A DNA stretch of 64,000 bases from Myroides sp. WP-1 (GTDB lineage: Bacteria > Bacteroidota > Bacteroidia > Flavobacteriales > Flavobacteriaceae). This document shows, piece after piece, positions 9,177 through 18,383 of this stretch; position 1 is the stretch's first letter; each line of letters opens with the position of its first letter. The notes under the pieces are model-generated. The model did no database searches. It was not told where the DNA came from and saw only the letters and a program-made list of their open reading frames with translations. The translations under genes were made by a program, and so were the position numbers. The stretch is taken from NCBI RefSeq assembly GCF_014145635.1, contig NZ_JACHTC010000002.1, positions 186,001 through 250,000 of the forward strand. Reading direction: 5' to 3'.

Positions 9177-9184
9177 TAACTTTG
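9177..9184 (+). promoter_or_regulatory. Promoter -7 element of sppA
   Basis: TAACTTTG matches TAnnTTTG, 78 nt upstream of the sppA ATG and divergent from the folK promoter. Confidence 0.45.
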
Positions 9185-9262
9185 CGGAGATATTGAAAGG
9201 AAAATAAACTTTATTGTAACATTTGTTGGATCTAATCTACTAATAGACTAAAATATAATACT

Positions 9263-11023
9263 ATGAAATTCTTAAGAAATTTGTTAGCAACCATAGTCGG
9301 ATTATTTATCTTTTTCGGCTTGTTGTTTTTTATTTTTGTTGCCATTGCGGCTGCGGCAGGAAGCTCAGAAAAAGTGATTGTTAAGAACAACTCCGTTCTT
9401 AGCTTAGACTTGTCAACTGTGCAATATGATTACGGAGGGAAATTTAGCTATAAAGATTTTAGCTTTAACGATGAGAATAAAGATGGCGTATCTGATGTGT
9501 TGATGGCTATCGAACAAGCGAAAAACGACGATCGAATCAAGGGGATTTCCATGTTAAATAATGTGTCTACATTAGGATTTGTTCAGCGTAGAGAAATTAG
9601 AGAAAAATTACAAGATTTTAAATCAAGTGGAAAATTTGTTGTTTCTTATGCTAATGTGCTAACACAAGGAGAATACTACCTGAGTTCAGTAGCAGATACA
9701 GTATATGTAAATCCTGTAGGAGGAGTTGATTTTCGCGGATTATCAACTGAAATTCTATATTTAAAAGGATTGCAAGATCAAACAGGAGTACACATGGAGG
9801 TCATTCGTCATGGGAAGTATAAAAGTGCGGTTGAACCTTACTTAGAAAAGCAAATGAGCGAGGCTAATAGAGAACAAATTACAGTATTCCTAAATTCAAT
9901 TTGGAGTACACTTGTAAATGACATTTCGAAAAGTAGAAATATTAGTATCGATCGCTTGAATGAGATTGCTACAAATTTAGCTGCTCGAACACCAGAACGC
10001 GCTTTGGAGGTGAAACTTGTGGATAAGGTAGCGTATGAGGATGAATACCATGCCGGAATTAAAAAAGCACTTGCTGTCGCACAAGATAAAGAGTACAATA
10101 AAATAGATATTTTGGAGTATATCAAAGCAGGTGGACCAACTACTAAAAAAACAACTAGTGATCAAATTGCGGTGATCTATGCGCAAGGGCAAATTTTAAG
10201 TGGAGAAGGGAATGTAAGCTTTATCGGTGAAGGGTCTATCAATAGAGCCTTGCAAAAAGCGCGTAAAAACGATAAAGTAAAAGCAGTCGTACTGCGTGTA
10301 AATAGCCCAGGAGGTAGTGCTTTAACTTCAGAACTTATCTGGAGAGAAATTGAATTGACGAAAAAGGTAAAACCTGTCATCGTATCAATGGGTGATCTAG
10401 CTGCTTCAGGTGGATATTACATCGCTTGTGGAGCAGATCATATCTTTGCTGACCCTGCTACAATCACTGGATCTATTGGCGTATTTGGGATGTTGCCAAA
10501 CTTTAGTACACTAGCAACGAAATATGGCGTGAATGCGGAACAAGTAAAAACACATCAAAATGCAGCTTCATATAGCCCATTTAGAAAAGTAGACGAATCA
10601 TTCAAATCGGAAATAACAGAAAGTATTGAGTTTATTTATGAAACGTTTGTTAATCGCGTGGCTGCAGGTCGTGGGATGACTTTCGAAAAAGTAGACGAAA
10701 TCGCACAAGGACGTGTTTGGACTGGAATCGATGCAAAAGAAAAAGGTTTGGTTGATGAATTAGGCGGATTAAATGATGCAATTGCCTATGCAGCAAAAAA
10801 AGTTGAAATCGATGACTATAAAGTGGTAAGTTATCCAGAGTATGAGTTAAAAATCAACGATTTATTGCGCAATTTTTTAGGCGCTTCTATTATGCAAACA
10901 CAAGATGAATTGCTGAAAGAAAAAATTGGACAAGAAAACTTCGAAATGATGGAACGATTAAACTACTTCAACTCGCTCAAAGGCGCACAAGCAATTATGC
11001 CGTTCGAAATTAAAATTCAATAG
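9263..11023 (+). CDS. sppA: Signal peptide peptidase SppA, long 67K-type
   Basis: 586 residues, the double-domain length typical of E. coli-type SppA. One N-terminal membrane anchor (about 7-32) is followed by two S49 peptidase domains. The catalytic Lys is in GKYKSAVEPYLEKQ (Lys187) of the first domain and the catalytic Ser in GDLAASGGYYIACGA (Ser382) of the second, matching the split Ser/Lys dyad of the family. SppA degrades cleaved signal peptides in the inner membrane. It has its own TAnnTTTG element and a terminator just downstream. Confidence 0.96.
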   Translation: MKFLRNLLATIVGLFIFFGLLFFIFVAIAAAAGSSEKVIVKNNSVLSLDLSTVQYDYGGKFSYKDFSFNDENKDGVSDVLMAIEQAKNDDRIKGISMLNNVSTLGFVQRREIREKLQDFKSSGKFVVSYANVLTQGEYYLSSVADTVYVNPVGGVDFRGLSTEILYLKGLQDQTGVHMEVIRHGKYKSAVEPYLEKQMSEANREQITVFLNSIWSTLVNDISKSRNISIDRLNEIATNLAARTPERALEVKLVDKVAYEDEYHAGIKKALAVAQDKEYNKIDILEYIKAGGPTTKKTTSDQIAVIYAQGQILSGEGNVSFIGEGSINRALQKARKNDKVKAVVLRVNSPGGSALTSELIWREIELTKKVKPVIVSMGDLAASGGYYIACGADHIFADPATITGSIGVFGMLPNFSTLATKYGVNAEQVKTHQNAASYSPFRKVDESFKSEITESIEFIYETFVNRVAAGRGMTFEKVDEIAQGRVWTGIDAKEKGLVDELGGLNDAIAYAAKKVEIDDYKVVSYPEYELKINDLLRNFLGASIMQTQDELLKEKIGQENFEMMERLNYFNSLKGAQAIMPFEIKIQ

Positions 11024-11046
11024 GTTAAGATTTACTTAATATACGG

Positions 11047-11086
11047 AAAGAGTCAACCCAGCACATGGAGTTGACTCTTTTTTTTG
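11047..11086 (+). terminator. Terminator of sppA
   Basis: AGAGTCAAC pairs with GTTGACTCT around a 12-nt loop and is followed by a run of about nine T. Confidence 0.85.
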
Positions 11087-11111
11087 TTATTTTGTATAAA
11101 AATAATTGATT

Positions 11112-13739
11112 ATGAAGAAGAAAATTTGGTTATGGATTGGTGGTGTTGTGCTAGGTATATTCCTATTACTCCTTGCTGCACCATTCTTGTTTAAAGGGAA
11201 AATTCAGGATTTAGTATTAAAAACAATCAATGACAACTTAACAGCGACAGTTTCGTTTGATAAGGTGAATTTGAGTTTGCTAAAAAACTTCCCAAAGGCA
11301 ACGGTTAGTATTGAAGGATTAACTGTCGTTAATACGGCTCCTTTTGAAGGGGATACGCTGGTTTATGCACAGACAATAGGATTGAAAATGTCAGTGATGG
11401 AATTGTTCAATGGAGCAAATGAACCCATGAATATTGAGGAAATTCAATTAAAAGATGCCAAAGTCAATGTCATTGTTAATGAACAGGGAATTGCCAACTA
11501 TGACATTGCCCTGAAAGAAGATGACGATAAAGAAGATGACGATGATAAAGAAGACTCTCCTTTTTCTTTAGCATTGAAGCATTATCAGATTGAGAATTCA
11601 ACTATTGCGTACACTGATTTGAGCTCTAAAATGAAAGTGGTGATCGATGAATTTAATCACGAAGGAAAAGGAAACCTAACAGCGAACGTTTTAGATTTAG
11701 ATACAAAATCTCAAGCGAAGGTTTCTTTTGTGATGGACGGAACTTCTTTCCTAAATCAAGTGCAACTTTCTTTGGATGCGATGATTGGTATGGATATGGA
11801 TCAACAACGCTATACATTTAAAGAAAATAAAGCTTTAATTAATCAGTTGCCTCTAAAATTTGATGGTCAAGTACAACTGGTAGAACAAGGACAAGCTTTC
11901 GATTTGTCCTTTGCAACACCTGATTCGGATTTTAAAAACTTTTTGGGATTAATTCCAGAGGCTTATGCAGGTGGTTTAAAAGGAGTTACTACAACAGGTG
12001 ATTTTAAAGTAGCAGGGCAAGTAAAGGGAATGCTAACGGAAACAACAATTCCAACCTTAGCGATTGAAATGGCAGCGAATAATGCTTCCTTTAAGTATCC
12101 TGATTTACCTAAAGCTGTTGAACAGATTGTTTTGGATATGAAAGTTGTCAATACAACAGGTTTGATGAAAGATACATATGTCGATTTGAATACGTTTTCT
12201 TTTAAGATTGATCAAGATGTATTTAAGGCCAGTGCCAATGTGAAAAATATTACAGAAAATCCTTTAGTAGATGCGAAGTTGAATGGTATTATAAATTTAG
12301 CAAATGTAACAAAGGCTTATCCTGTAAAGATGGATATTCCACTAACTGGAATTTTAAAAGCTAATGTGACAACAAATTTTGATATGAACTCGGTAGAGAA
12401 GAGCCAGTATCAAAACATCAAAAATGCTGGAGATATTAGTTTGTCTAATTTTCATTTTGCTTCTGATGCAATGGCAAAGCCATTGGATATCAAAGAAGCA
12501 GCGATTTCGTTTAATCCCAATCACGTTAGCTTAAATAAATTCGCTTTAGTTACTGGACAAACCGATGTAACAGCCGATGGACGTTTGGATAATTTATATG
12601 GCTTTTTGTTTAATAAACAAACACTGAAAGGGAACTTTACAGTTCATTCTTCTAATTTTATCTTAGCTGATTTATTGAAAGAAGATACTGCAGCTTCTAC
12701 AACGGATAAACCAAAAGAACAAGTTCAAGCAACAGCCGAAGCTTTAAAAATACCAGCTTTCTTAGATTGTACAATTAATGCAGATGCGAAAACTGTTGTA
12801 TACGATAATCTGACGCTAAAAAATGTAAAAGGACGTTTGATTGTCAAAGATGAAACCGCGCGTTTAGAAAATATGACAACGGATATCTTTGGAGGGAAAT
12901 TGGCATTTGCTGGCGATGTGTCAACCAAAGAAAAACAACCAAAATTTGCTATGGATTTGGGCCTTCATACACTAAATATTAAAGAAACATTTACGCAATT
13001 TGAATTCTTGAAAAAAATCGCGCCAATTGCGGGGATTATAGCCGGAAATATCAATGCAAATATCAAGTTGAATGGACAGTTAGAAGGTAGCAATCTTTCA
13101 CCTATTATGAATACACTTACAGGTGATCTGACAGGTGAAATCTTAAATTCACAAGTAAATGTTGCTAATTCAAAACTACTTTCTTCTTTAGATTCGGCAG
13201 TGAAGTTTATCGATTTGAGTAAATTGGATTTGAACAATAAACGCATTCACTTAAAATTTAAAGATGGAAAAGTGCAAGTATCTCCTTTTGATCTGAAAGT
13301 GAAAGACATGAATGTTCAAATTTCGGGAGAACACGGGTTTGATCAACAAATGAACTATGCCTTAGACTTTAAAGTACCAGCTAAGATGTTGGGGTCAGAC
13401 GTTGCTAATATCCTTTCAAAATTGAGCCCACAAGAAAGTGCTAAATATGACGCTATTCCTGTTAAAGTTGATTTGACTGGAAATTTTAGCGCACCAAAGG
13501 TAGGAACGAATATGAATGAAGTAGTTACTAATCTTACGAAGCAAATTGCAGAAGATCAAGCAAATAAATATCTTGATAAAGGAAAAGATGCCTTAAAGGA
13601 TTTACTCGGAGGAGGAACTAAAAATAAAGATAATGCAGAGGCAGGAGAAGGAGAAAAGAAAAAGAGTGAAACAGAAGAAGCAGTTGATAAAATAGGAAAA
13701 GGATTGAAAGATCTCTTTGGAAAAAAGAAAAGTGAATAA
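11112..13739 (+). CDS. AsmA-like envelope protein
   Basis: 875 residues from ATG 11112; an in-frame TTG at 11106 is less likely as start. The N-terminus is MKKKIWLWIGG followed by one transmembrane helix (about 5-25). The bulk is a long beta-rich region like the AsmA/TamB superfamily, whose members form bridge-like proteins thought to move phospholipids between membranes. The typical start-region motif is present (INDNLTATVSFDKVNLSLLKNFPKATVSIEGL). Residues about 138-152 form an acidic Asp/Glu/Lys run, and the last 60 residues are Lys/Glu-rich. It is flanked by its own terminator at 13743-13780. Exact substrate is unknown. Confidence 0.85.
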   Translation: MKKKIWLWIGGVVLGIFLLLLAAPFLFKGKIQDLVLKTINDNLTATVSFDKVNLSLLKNFPKATVSIEGLTVVNTAPFEGDTLVYAQTIGLKMSVMELFNGANEPMNIEEIQLKDAKVNVIVNEQGIANYDIALKEDDDKEDDDDKEDSPFSLALKHYQIENSTIAYTDLSSKMKVVIDEFNHEGKGNLTANVLDLDTKSQAKVSFVMDGTSFLNQVQLSLDAMIGMDMDQQRYTFKENKALINQLPLKFDGQVQLVEQGQAFDLSFATPDSDFKNFLGLIPEAYAGGLKGVTTTGDFKVAGQVKGMLTETTIPTLAIEMAANNASFKYPDLPKAVEQIVLDMKVVNTTGLMKDTYVDLNTFSFKIDQDVFKASANVKNITENPLVDAKLNGIINLANVTKAYPVKMDIPLTGILKANVTTNFDMNSVEKSQYQNIKNAGDISLSNFHFASDAMAKPLDIKEAAISFNPNHVSLNKFALVTGQTDVTADGRLDNLYGFLFNKQTLKGNFTVHSSNFILADLLKEDTAASTTDKPKEQVQATAEALKIPAFLDCTINADAKTVVYDNLTLKNVKGRLIVKDETARLENMTTDIFGGKLAFAGDVSTKEKQPKFAMDLGLHTLNIKETFTQFEFLKKIAPIAGIIAGNINANIKLNGQLEGSNLSPIMNTLTGDLTGEILNSQVNVANSKLLSSLDSAVKFIDLSKLDLNNKRIHLKFKDGKVQVSPFDLKVKDMNVQISGEHGFDQQMNYALDFKVPAKMLGSDVANILSKLSPQESAKYDAIPVKVDLTGNFSAPKVGTNMNEVVTNLTKQIAEDQANKYLDKGKDALKDLLGGGTKNKDNAEAGEGEKKKSETEEAVDKIGKGLKDLFGKKKSE

Positions 13740-13742
13740 GTA

Positions 13743-13780
13743 AAAGGAGTGAAGCATTTTATTGCTTCACTCCTTTTTTA
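13743..13780 (+). terminator. Terminator of the AsmA-like gene
   Basis: AGGAGTGAAGCA pairs with TGCTTCACTCCT over 12 bp with a 6-nt loop, followed by TTTTT. Confidence 0.88.
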
Positions 13781-13817
13781 ATGACGTGTATTTATTTGTT
13801 TATAATGTTTTTTTAAA

Positions 13818-13860
13818 TTTATTTTGTCACAAAAAAGAATTATTTTTGTGACAAAATAAA
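13818..13860 (+). promoter_or_regulatory. Inverted-repeat operator and promoter of the AbiE operon
   Basis: TTTATTTTGTCAC (13818-13830) and GTGACAAAATAAA (13848-13860) are perfect 13-bp inverted repeats with a 17-bp spacer. A -7 element TATTTTTG (13841-13848) sits in the spacer and touches the right arm. A possible -33 TTG (13824-13826) is in the left arm, with a somewhat short gap. The ATG of the antitoxin is 11 bp further on. AbiEi proteins of known systems repress their own operon by binding inverted repeats in the promoter, so this is the probable autoregulatory operator. Confidence 0.75.
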
Positions 13861-13870
13861 CTAGTTTAAA

Positions 13871-14488
13871 ATGGTAAAATCAGTTCAAAATCAAATCGAA
13901 AACAAAATCGTACAATCCTATAAAGGACATGTTTTTTTTGCGGATGATTTTACCGCTTATGGCACAGCTGATAATATTCGACAAGTGCTTTTTCGACTTG
14001 AAAAGAAACAATGTATAGAACGAATTGCACAAGGTATTTACGTCAAACCTAAAGAAGATCATTTGTTGGGAAAGTTATATCCTAGTATAGAAGAGATTGC
14101 TCAAAAAATAGCCAAACGAGATCAAATTAAAATCGCACCTACTGGAGTTATGGCGCAATATTTGTTGGGATTAACTACTCAAATCCCCTTGAAAGCGGTT
14201 TATTTAACAGATGGTTCCCCTCGAAAAATTGCTATAGGCAGTAGAACTATTTATTTTAAACGCACAGTACCTAAAACATTTTTGATTAAGGATAAGTTAT
14301 TATTTCTCCTTGTGCAGGCATTGAGAGCAAAGGAAAAAAAAGAAATTACTCCTTCTTTTCTCAATCTGCTGTTGCCTGCTGTAAAACAAGTAGGTCAAAA
14401 TGCACGAGAGACCCAGCTGAAACACGCTCCAAGATGGATTCAAGAAATAATTAATCAACTTTATTCGTCAACGGTGTATGTGGAATGA
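13871..14488 (+). CDS. AbiEi-like antitoxin/autorepressor (DUF6088 type)
   Basis: 205 residues. The N-terminal 65 residues read as a winged helix (FFADDFTAYGTADNIRQVLFRLEKKQCIERIAQGIYVKP), the usual AbiEi DNA-binding domain. The central part has the conserved API-like pattern KIAPTGVMAQYLLGLTTQ, followed by a beta-rich region and a basic C-terminus. In type IV AbiE systems this protein both neutralises the AbiEii toxin and represses the operon. It overlaps the next gene by 11 bp, which suggests translational coupling, and a 13-bp inverted repeat covers its promoter. The family name is recognised from pattern rather than a search. Confidence 0.82.
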   Translation: MVKSVQNQIENKIVQSYKGHVFFADDFTAYGTADNIRQVLFRLEKKQCIERIAQGIYVKPKEDHLLGKLYPSIEEIAQKIAKRDQIKIAPTGVMAQYLLGLTTQIPLKAVYLTDGSPRKIAIGSRTIYFKRTVPKTFLIKDKLLFLLVQALRAKEKKEITPSFLNLLLPAVKQVGQNARETQLKHAPRWIQEIINQLYSSTVYVE

Positions 14489-15479
14489 CCTGGAAAAAGA
14501 ACAAAAAAAAATAGTCATAGAGCAAACGAGTCTTTCTTTGGGGATACCTCTTTTTGCGGTTGAAAAAGATTGGTGGGTATGTATTGTACTAAAAGCTATT
14601 TTTCAATCGAAATATGCAAATTTTGTTTTTTTTAAAGGAGGTACTTCATTGAGTAAGGCCTATCATTTAATTGATCGTTTTTCAGAGGATGTTGATTTAA
14701 TTCTTGATAAAAAAGTACTAGGTTTTGATTCGGTTTCTTCAAAAACCAAAATAAAACAAGTAAGAAAAGCTTCAGGGAGTTTTATTATTAACGAGTTTAG
14801 GAAAGAGTTAATCGTGCAATTAGAAGCGTTAGGTATCTCTTCTAATCACTATAGAATTGAATATAATCTACATGTAGATGATACAAGTGATCCTAATACA
14901 TTAGCGATTTTCTATTCATCAATAGTTCCTGATCCTTCAAATTATATTCAAAAACGAGTATTGTTAGAAATAGGAGCACGGTCATTAACAGAACCTATTG
15001 AGTTGAAGGACATAATGTCTTTCTTGGATAAACATTATAGTTCTGCTTTTTTTTCGATGGCTTCATTTAGCGTTCAGACTGTACTTCCTACTCGAACTTT
15101 TCTAGAAAAAGTATTGTTATTGCATGAGGAATTTTCTAAACCTATTGATACTATTCGAACAGAGAGGCTATCAAGACATCTCTATGATGTAGAGTGTTTG
15201 ATGAGATCTCCTTATGGTTCACTCGCTATTGCAGATGATGTGTTATTTGATTTATTAGTAGAACATCGTCAGCTAATGACACCCATAAGAGGGTTAAATT
15301 ACAGCAATCATAAAAAGGGTAAACTCAGTATTTTACCACCGGAAGAAGTGATGAATCGTTGGAAGACTGATTATGCTACGATGCAAGAATATATGATTAT
15401 TGGTGAAAGTTTACCTTGGGTTGAATTGTTGAGAAGAATAAAAGATATTGAAAATAAACTGAACAGAAATGAAATATAA
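14478..15479 (+). CDS. AbiEii-type nucleotidyltransferase toxin
   Basis: 333 residues. FFKGGTSLSKAYHLIDRFSE (about residues 52-71) holds the GGTSLSK nucleotidyltransferase motif and EDVDLIL the metal-binding Asp pair just after it. These are hallmarks of AbiEii/AbiGii toxins, which are DNA-polymerase-beta-fold nucleotidyltransferases that stop growth, in several studied cases by adding nucleotides to tRNA, and can abort phage infection. A later conserved patch, PTRTFLEKVLLLHEEFS, is also typical. The start overlaps the antitoxin stop. The toxin appears intact. Confidence 0.88.
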   Translation: MWNDLEKEQKKIVIEQTSLSLGIPLFAVEKDWWVCIVLKAIFQSKYANFVFFKGGTSLSKAYHLIDRFSEDVDLILDKKVLGFDSVSSKTKIKQVRKASGSFIINEFRKELIVQLEALGISSNHYRIEYNLHVDDTSDPNTLAIFYSSIVPDPSNYIQKRVLLEIGARSLTEPIELKDIMSFLDKHYSSAFFSMASFSVQTVLPTRTFLEKVLLLHEEFSKPIDTIRTERLSRHLYDVECLMRSPYGSLAIADDVLFDLLVEHRQLMTPIRGLNYSNHKKGKLSILPPEEVMNRWKTDYATMQEYMIIGESLPWVELLRRIKDIENKLNRNEI

Positions 15480-15516
15480 AAAATGCCCCAAAAAGAGTCT
15501 AACTTTTTTAGGGCAC
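15477..15516 (-). terminator. Terminator of the DUF2797 gene
   Basis: A stem with one mismatch (TGCCC-AAAAAG against CTTTTT-GGGCA) is followed on the minus strand by ATTTTTT. On the plus strand there is no T run, so it serves mainly the minus-strand gene. Confidence 0.65.
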
Positions 15517-15535
15517 TTCTATTAGCTTCCTTTTA

Positions 15536-16333
15536 TTATTCAATGTCAATTTGTACAACGTACCCTTCATAGGTTCTAATATTGAAAACAGTTCCGTCTT
15601 CAAATAGTAAATACTGACCTTTAACTCCTTTTAAAACACCTTGATAGGAAGGCGTTTTATCTAAGTTTAAACTTTTTATTTTAGAGGGAAATTCCAATAC
15701 TGGATAGTTCAATTGATATACTTCTGCTGCGGTAGAAGCAAAGTAAGGCTGTACTTCTTCAGGAAGTTTATCGACCAATGTATTTCTTACGCTTACTAAA
15801 TCGGTATCAATGATGTCATTTTGCAACATTTTGCGCCAGTTAGTTTTGTCTGTAAAGAGATCTTTCAATGCAACTTCAGTGATGCCTGCTAAATAGCGAT
15901 TGGGAACTTCTACCAGAGCAATAGCACTTGAGGCTCCTTGATCAATCCAACGCGTAGGTACCTGTGTTTTTCTCGTTACTCCAACTTTAATGTCACTAGA
16001 AGCAGCAAGATAAACGATGTGAGGTTGTAGTTGTACTTTGCTTTCATAATCCAAATCACGGTCTGCGATACCTAAGTGAGCTGTACTCAATTCTGGACGC
16101 ATAATCCAATCACCAACAGCTGGACTTGCATAAAAACACTCATAACAAAATCCTTGACGGAATATTTTTTTGTGTACTCCACAGTTCAAACACTCATAAT
16201 CAACAAATGTAATTTTGAGCTGTCGATCAAGTACTTGGTTTAAATTAATGAAGTTATTTTGAAAGACTAAATAGTATTCAATCGGACTGCTCCATTCCGT
16301 TTGCATTTTGTTTAAAACTCCTTCGTATAGCAT
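15536..16333 (-). CDS. DUF2797 family protein with zinc-binding motif
   Basis: 265 residues. Cys48, Cys51, Cys63 and Cys66 (ECLNCG and GFCYECF) form a CxxC-x11-CxxC putative zinc knuckle. Downstream, HIVYLAASSDIKVGVTR and PTRWIDQGA resemble the pattern VYLA...KVGVT...RW of DUF2797, which has a GIY-YIG-like look, although nuclease activity has not been inferred from any residue here. Function is unknown. It is convergent with the AbiE operon and divergent from the GH3 gene. Confidence 0.72.
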   Translation of the reverse strand: MLYEGVLNKMQTEWSSPIEYYLVFQNNFINLNQVLDRQLKITFVDYECLNCGVHKKIFRQGFCYECFYASPAVGDWIMRPELSTAHLGIADRDLDYESKVQLQPHIVYLAASSDIKVGVTRKTQVPTRWIDQGASSAIALVEVPNRYLAGITEVALKDLFTDKTNWRKMLQNDIIDTDLVSVRNTLVDKLPEEVQPYFASTAAEVYQLNYPVLEFPSKIKSLNLDKTPSYQGVLKGVKGQYLLFEDGTVFNIRTYEGYVVQIDIE

Positions 16334-16441
16334 AAATAAAATTGTTATTTTTGGGTAAGGAGTAAAAGTACGAAAACAATTTTTATTGTTTAGATACCCT
16401 TTTTATAAGGAAAAGAAGATTACTTTATTAATAATGTAAAT

Positions 16442-17956
16442 ATGGCGCTGACAATTGTTAATTCTATTGCTTCATGGATTCTTAAAAAGAGAATTCATCA
16501 AATAGATTTATTTCGAAAGTACCCAAATGAGGTACAAAATGATGTTTTTTTAAGCTTAATCAAGGCAAATGAAAAAACGTTACTAGGTAAGCAATATGAT
16601 TATGCTAGTATTAAAAGCTATGAAACATTTGCAGAACGCGTACCGATGTATACGTATGAAGAATTTGAACCTTTTATAGAGAGAGCAAGAAAAGGCGAAA
16701 ACAATATTTTTTGGTCAGAACCTATTCGTTGGTTTGCTAAATCTAGCGGTACAACAAATGCCAAGAGTAAATTTATACCTGTAAGTAATGAAGCATTAGA
16801 AAATTGCCATTATAAAGCGGCAAAAGACCTTTTGTGTTTGTATCTAAATAACAATGAAAACTCTCAATTGTTTACAGGAAAAGGACTTCGCTTAGGGGGA
16901 AGTAAACAGCTGTATGAAGATAACAATACAATTTTTGGAGATTTATCAGCTATTTTAATCGACAATATGCCTTTTTGGGCGGAGTTTAGTAGTACACCTT
17001 CCAATAAGACTTCGTTGATGGCAGAATGGGAAACTAAAATGAATGCGATCATCAAAGAAGTACAAGATGAAAATGTTACTAGTTTTATGGGAGTTCCTTC
17101 TTGGATGTTGGTCCTTTTTAATAAGATTATGCAAGAAACAGGAAGAGGAAGTTTGCTAGACTTGTGGCCTAATGCAGAAGTATATTTTCACGGAGGGGTT
17201 AGTTTTGAGCCCTATAAAGAACAATATCAAAAATTATTACCTAGTGATTCATTTAAATACTATGAGATTTACAATGCATCGGAAGGTTTCTTTGCGATTC
17301 AAGATCAAAACGGATGTAACGAGCTCTTATTGATGTTGGATTACGGTATTTTTTACGAATTTATTCCTATGGATACATTCGGTACAAGTAACCAACGAAT
17401 AATATCTTTAAGCGATGTTGAATTGGGTAAAAATTACGCCATGCTCATTACAACTAATGCAGGGTTAGTACGTTATTTAATTGGAGATACTGTCCGCTTT
17501 ACAAGTCTATTGCCTTATCGAATTAAGATTACAGGACGAACAAAACACCATATTAATGTTTTTGGTGAGGAGTTGATGGTTGAGAATACAGATCGAGCAT
17601 TAGCTAAAGCGTGTTCTTTATTTCAAGTAGAAATTGCCGAATATACAGTAGCGCCAATTTTTATGGTAGGAAAAGAGAAAGGAGCACACGAATGGATCAT
17701 TGAATTTACGAAAGCACCACAAGATTTAACCAAGTTTGCTGAGGTATTAGATCAGTGTATTCAAGAGGTGAATTCTGATTATGAAGCGAAACGCTACAAT
17801 AATATGACATTAAATCCATTGGTGTTGCACCAAGCTCGTCAAGGATTGTTTTATGATTGGTTGAAGGTAAGTGATAAATTAGGAGGGCAACACAAAGTTC
17901 CACGTTTATCAAATGAAAGAAAGATCATGGAAGAATTGCTAGATCTAAATAAATAA
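16442..17956 (+). CDS. GH3-family acyl-adenylating (amide synthetase-like) protein
   Basis: 504 residues, the usual length. The ATP-binding motif KSSGTTNAKSKFIPVS lies near residue 101, YEIYNASEGFFAIQD near 277, and ITGRTKHHINVFGEELMVEN near 361-385. These match the adenylation motifs of GH3 proteins, which in plants join amino acids to hormones such as auxin. The bacterial members, including this conserved Bacteroidota form, have no established substrate. Single gene between DUF2797 (divergent) and a shared terminator. A TATTTTTG sequence at 16346-16353 could be its promoter. Confidence 0.88.
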   Translation: MALTIVNSIASWILKKRIHQIDLFRKYPNEVQNDVFLSLIKANEKTLLGKQYDYASIKSYETFAERVPMYTYEEFEPFIERARKGENNIFWSEPIRWFAKSSGTTNAKSKFIPVSNEALENCHYKAAKDLLCLYLNNNENSQLFTGKGLRLGGSKQLYEDNNTIFGDLSAILIDNMPFWAEFSSTPSNKTSLMAEWETKMNAIIKEVQDENVTSFMGVPSWMLVLFNKIMQETGRGSLLDLWPNAEVYFHGGVSFEPYKEQYQKLLPSDSFKYYEIYNASEGFFAIQDQNGCNELLLMLDYGIFYEFIPMDTFGTSNQRIISLSDVELGKNYAMLITTNAGLVRYLIGDTVRFTSLLPYRIKITGRTKHHINVFGEELMVENTDRALAKACSLFQVEIAEYTVAPIFMVGKEKGAHEWIIEFTKAPQDLTKFAEVLDQCIQEVNSDYEAKRYNNMTLNPLVLHQARQGLFYDWLKVSDKLGGQHKVPRLSNERKIMEELLDLNK

Positions 17957-17978
17957 AAAATAGAAACGAATATAAAAA

Positions 17979-18012
17979 AGAAAAGCCCCCACCTTGTGGG
18001 AGCTTTTTTTTA
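17979..18012. terminator. Bidirectional terminator after the GH3 gene
   Basis: AAAAGC-CCCAC pairs with GTGGG-GCTTTT around CTTG with one mismatch. T run on plus, A run upstream. It sits between convergent genes. Confidence 0.82.
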
Positions 18013-18025
18013 TTGCTAGCTAAAA

Positions 18026-18256
18026 TTATTTAGCAACTTCTTCTGTAGCTGGAGCTTCTGTAGCTGGAGCTTCTTCTGTAGCAGGAGCCTCTTCAGTTAC
18101 AACTTCTTCAGTTGCAGGAGCTACCTCAGCTGGTGCTACTACTTCTTCTGTAGTTGTTACTTCTTCTTGAGCTGGTTCTTTTGCAGTGTCTTTACAAGAA
18201 ACAAAAGATACTCCCATCATAGCTACTAAAGCAATGCTTAATGCGATTTTTTTCAT
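18026..18256 (-). CDS. Small Glu/Ala/Pro/Thr-repeat lipoprotein
   Basis: 76 residues. A lipoprotein signal peptide ends VSFVSC, with Cys21 the likely lipidated residue. The mature part is almost entirely repeats of the type EEAPAT, EEVVAPA and TEEV, strongly acidic and probably disordered. The DNA repeats as well (units around CTTCTGTAGCTGGAG), so copy number could vary between strains. A TATATTTG promoter lies at 18294-18301. No family is recognised; an envelope spacer or surface role is only a guess. Confidence 0.8.
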   Translation of the reverse strand: MKKIALSIALVAMMGVSFVSCKDTAKEPAQEEVTTTEEVVAPAEVAPATEEVVTEEAPATEEAPATEAPATEEVAK

Positions 18257-18293
18257 TTTACTAAAGTTATAAAAGTTAATTATTAATTCGATA

Positions 18294-18301
18294 CAAATAT
18301 A
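18294..18301 (-). promoter_or_regulatory. Promoter -7 element of the repeat lipoprotein
   Basis: The minus strand reads TATATTTG, 38 nt before the ATG. Confidence 0.55.
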
Positions 18302-18383
18302 GAAAATATATTATTCAATAATTTGTTTTTGTAAAATATTTTTCTATAAAAATTTATTTTATAAATAACTGAAAATCAACTAG

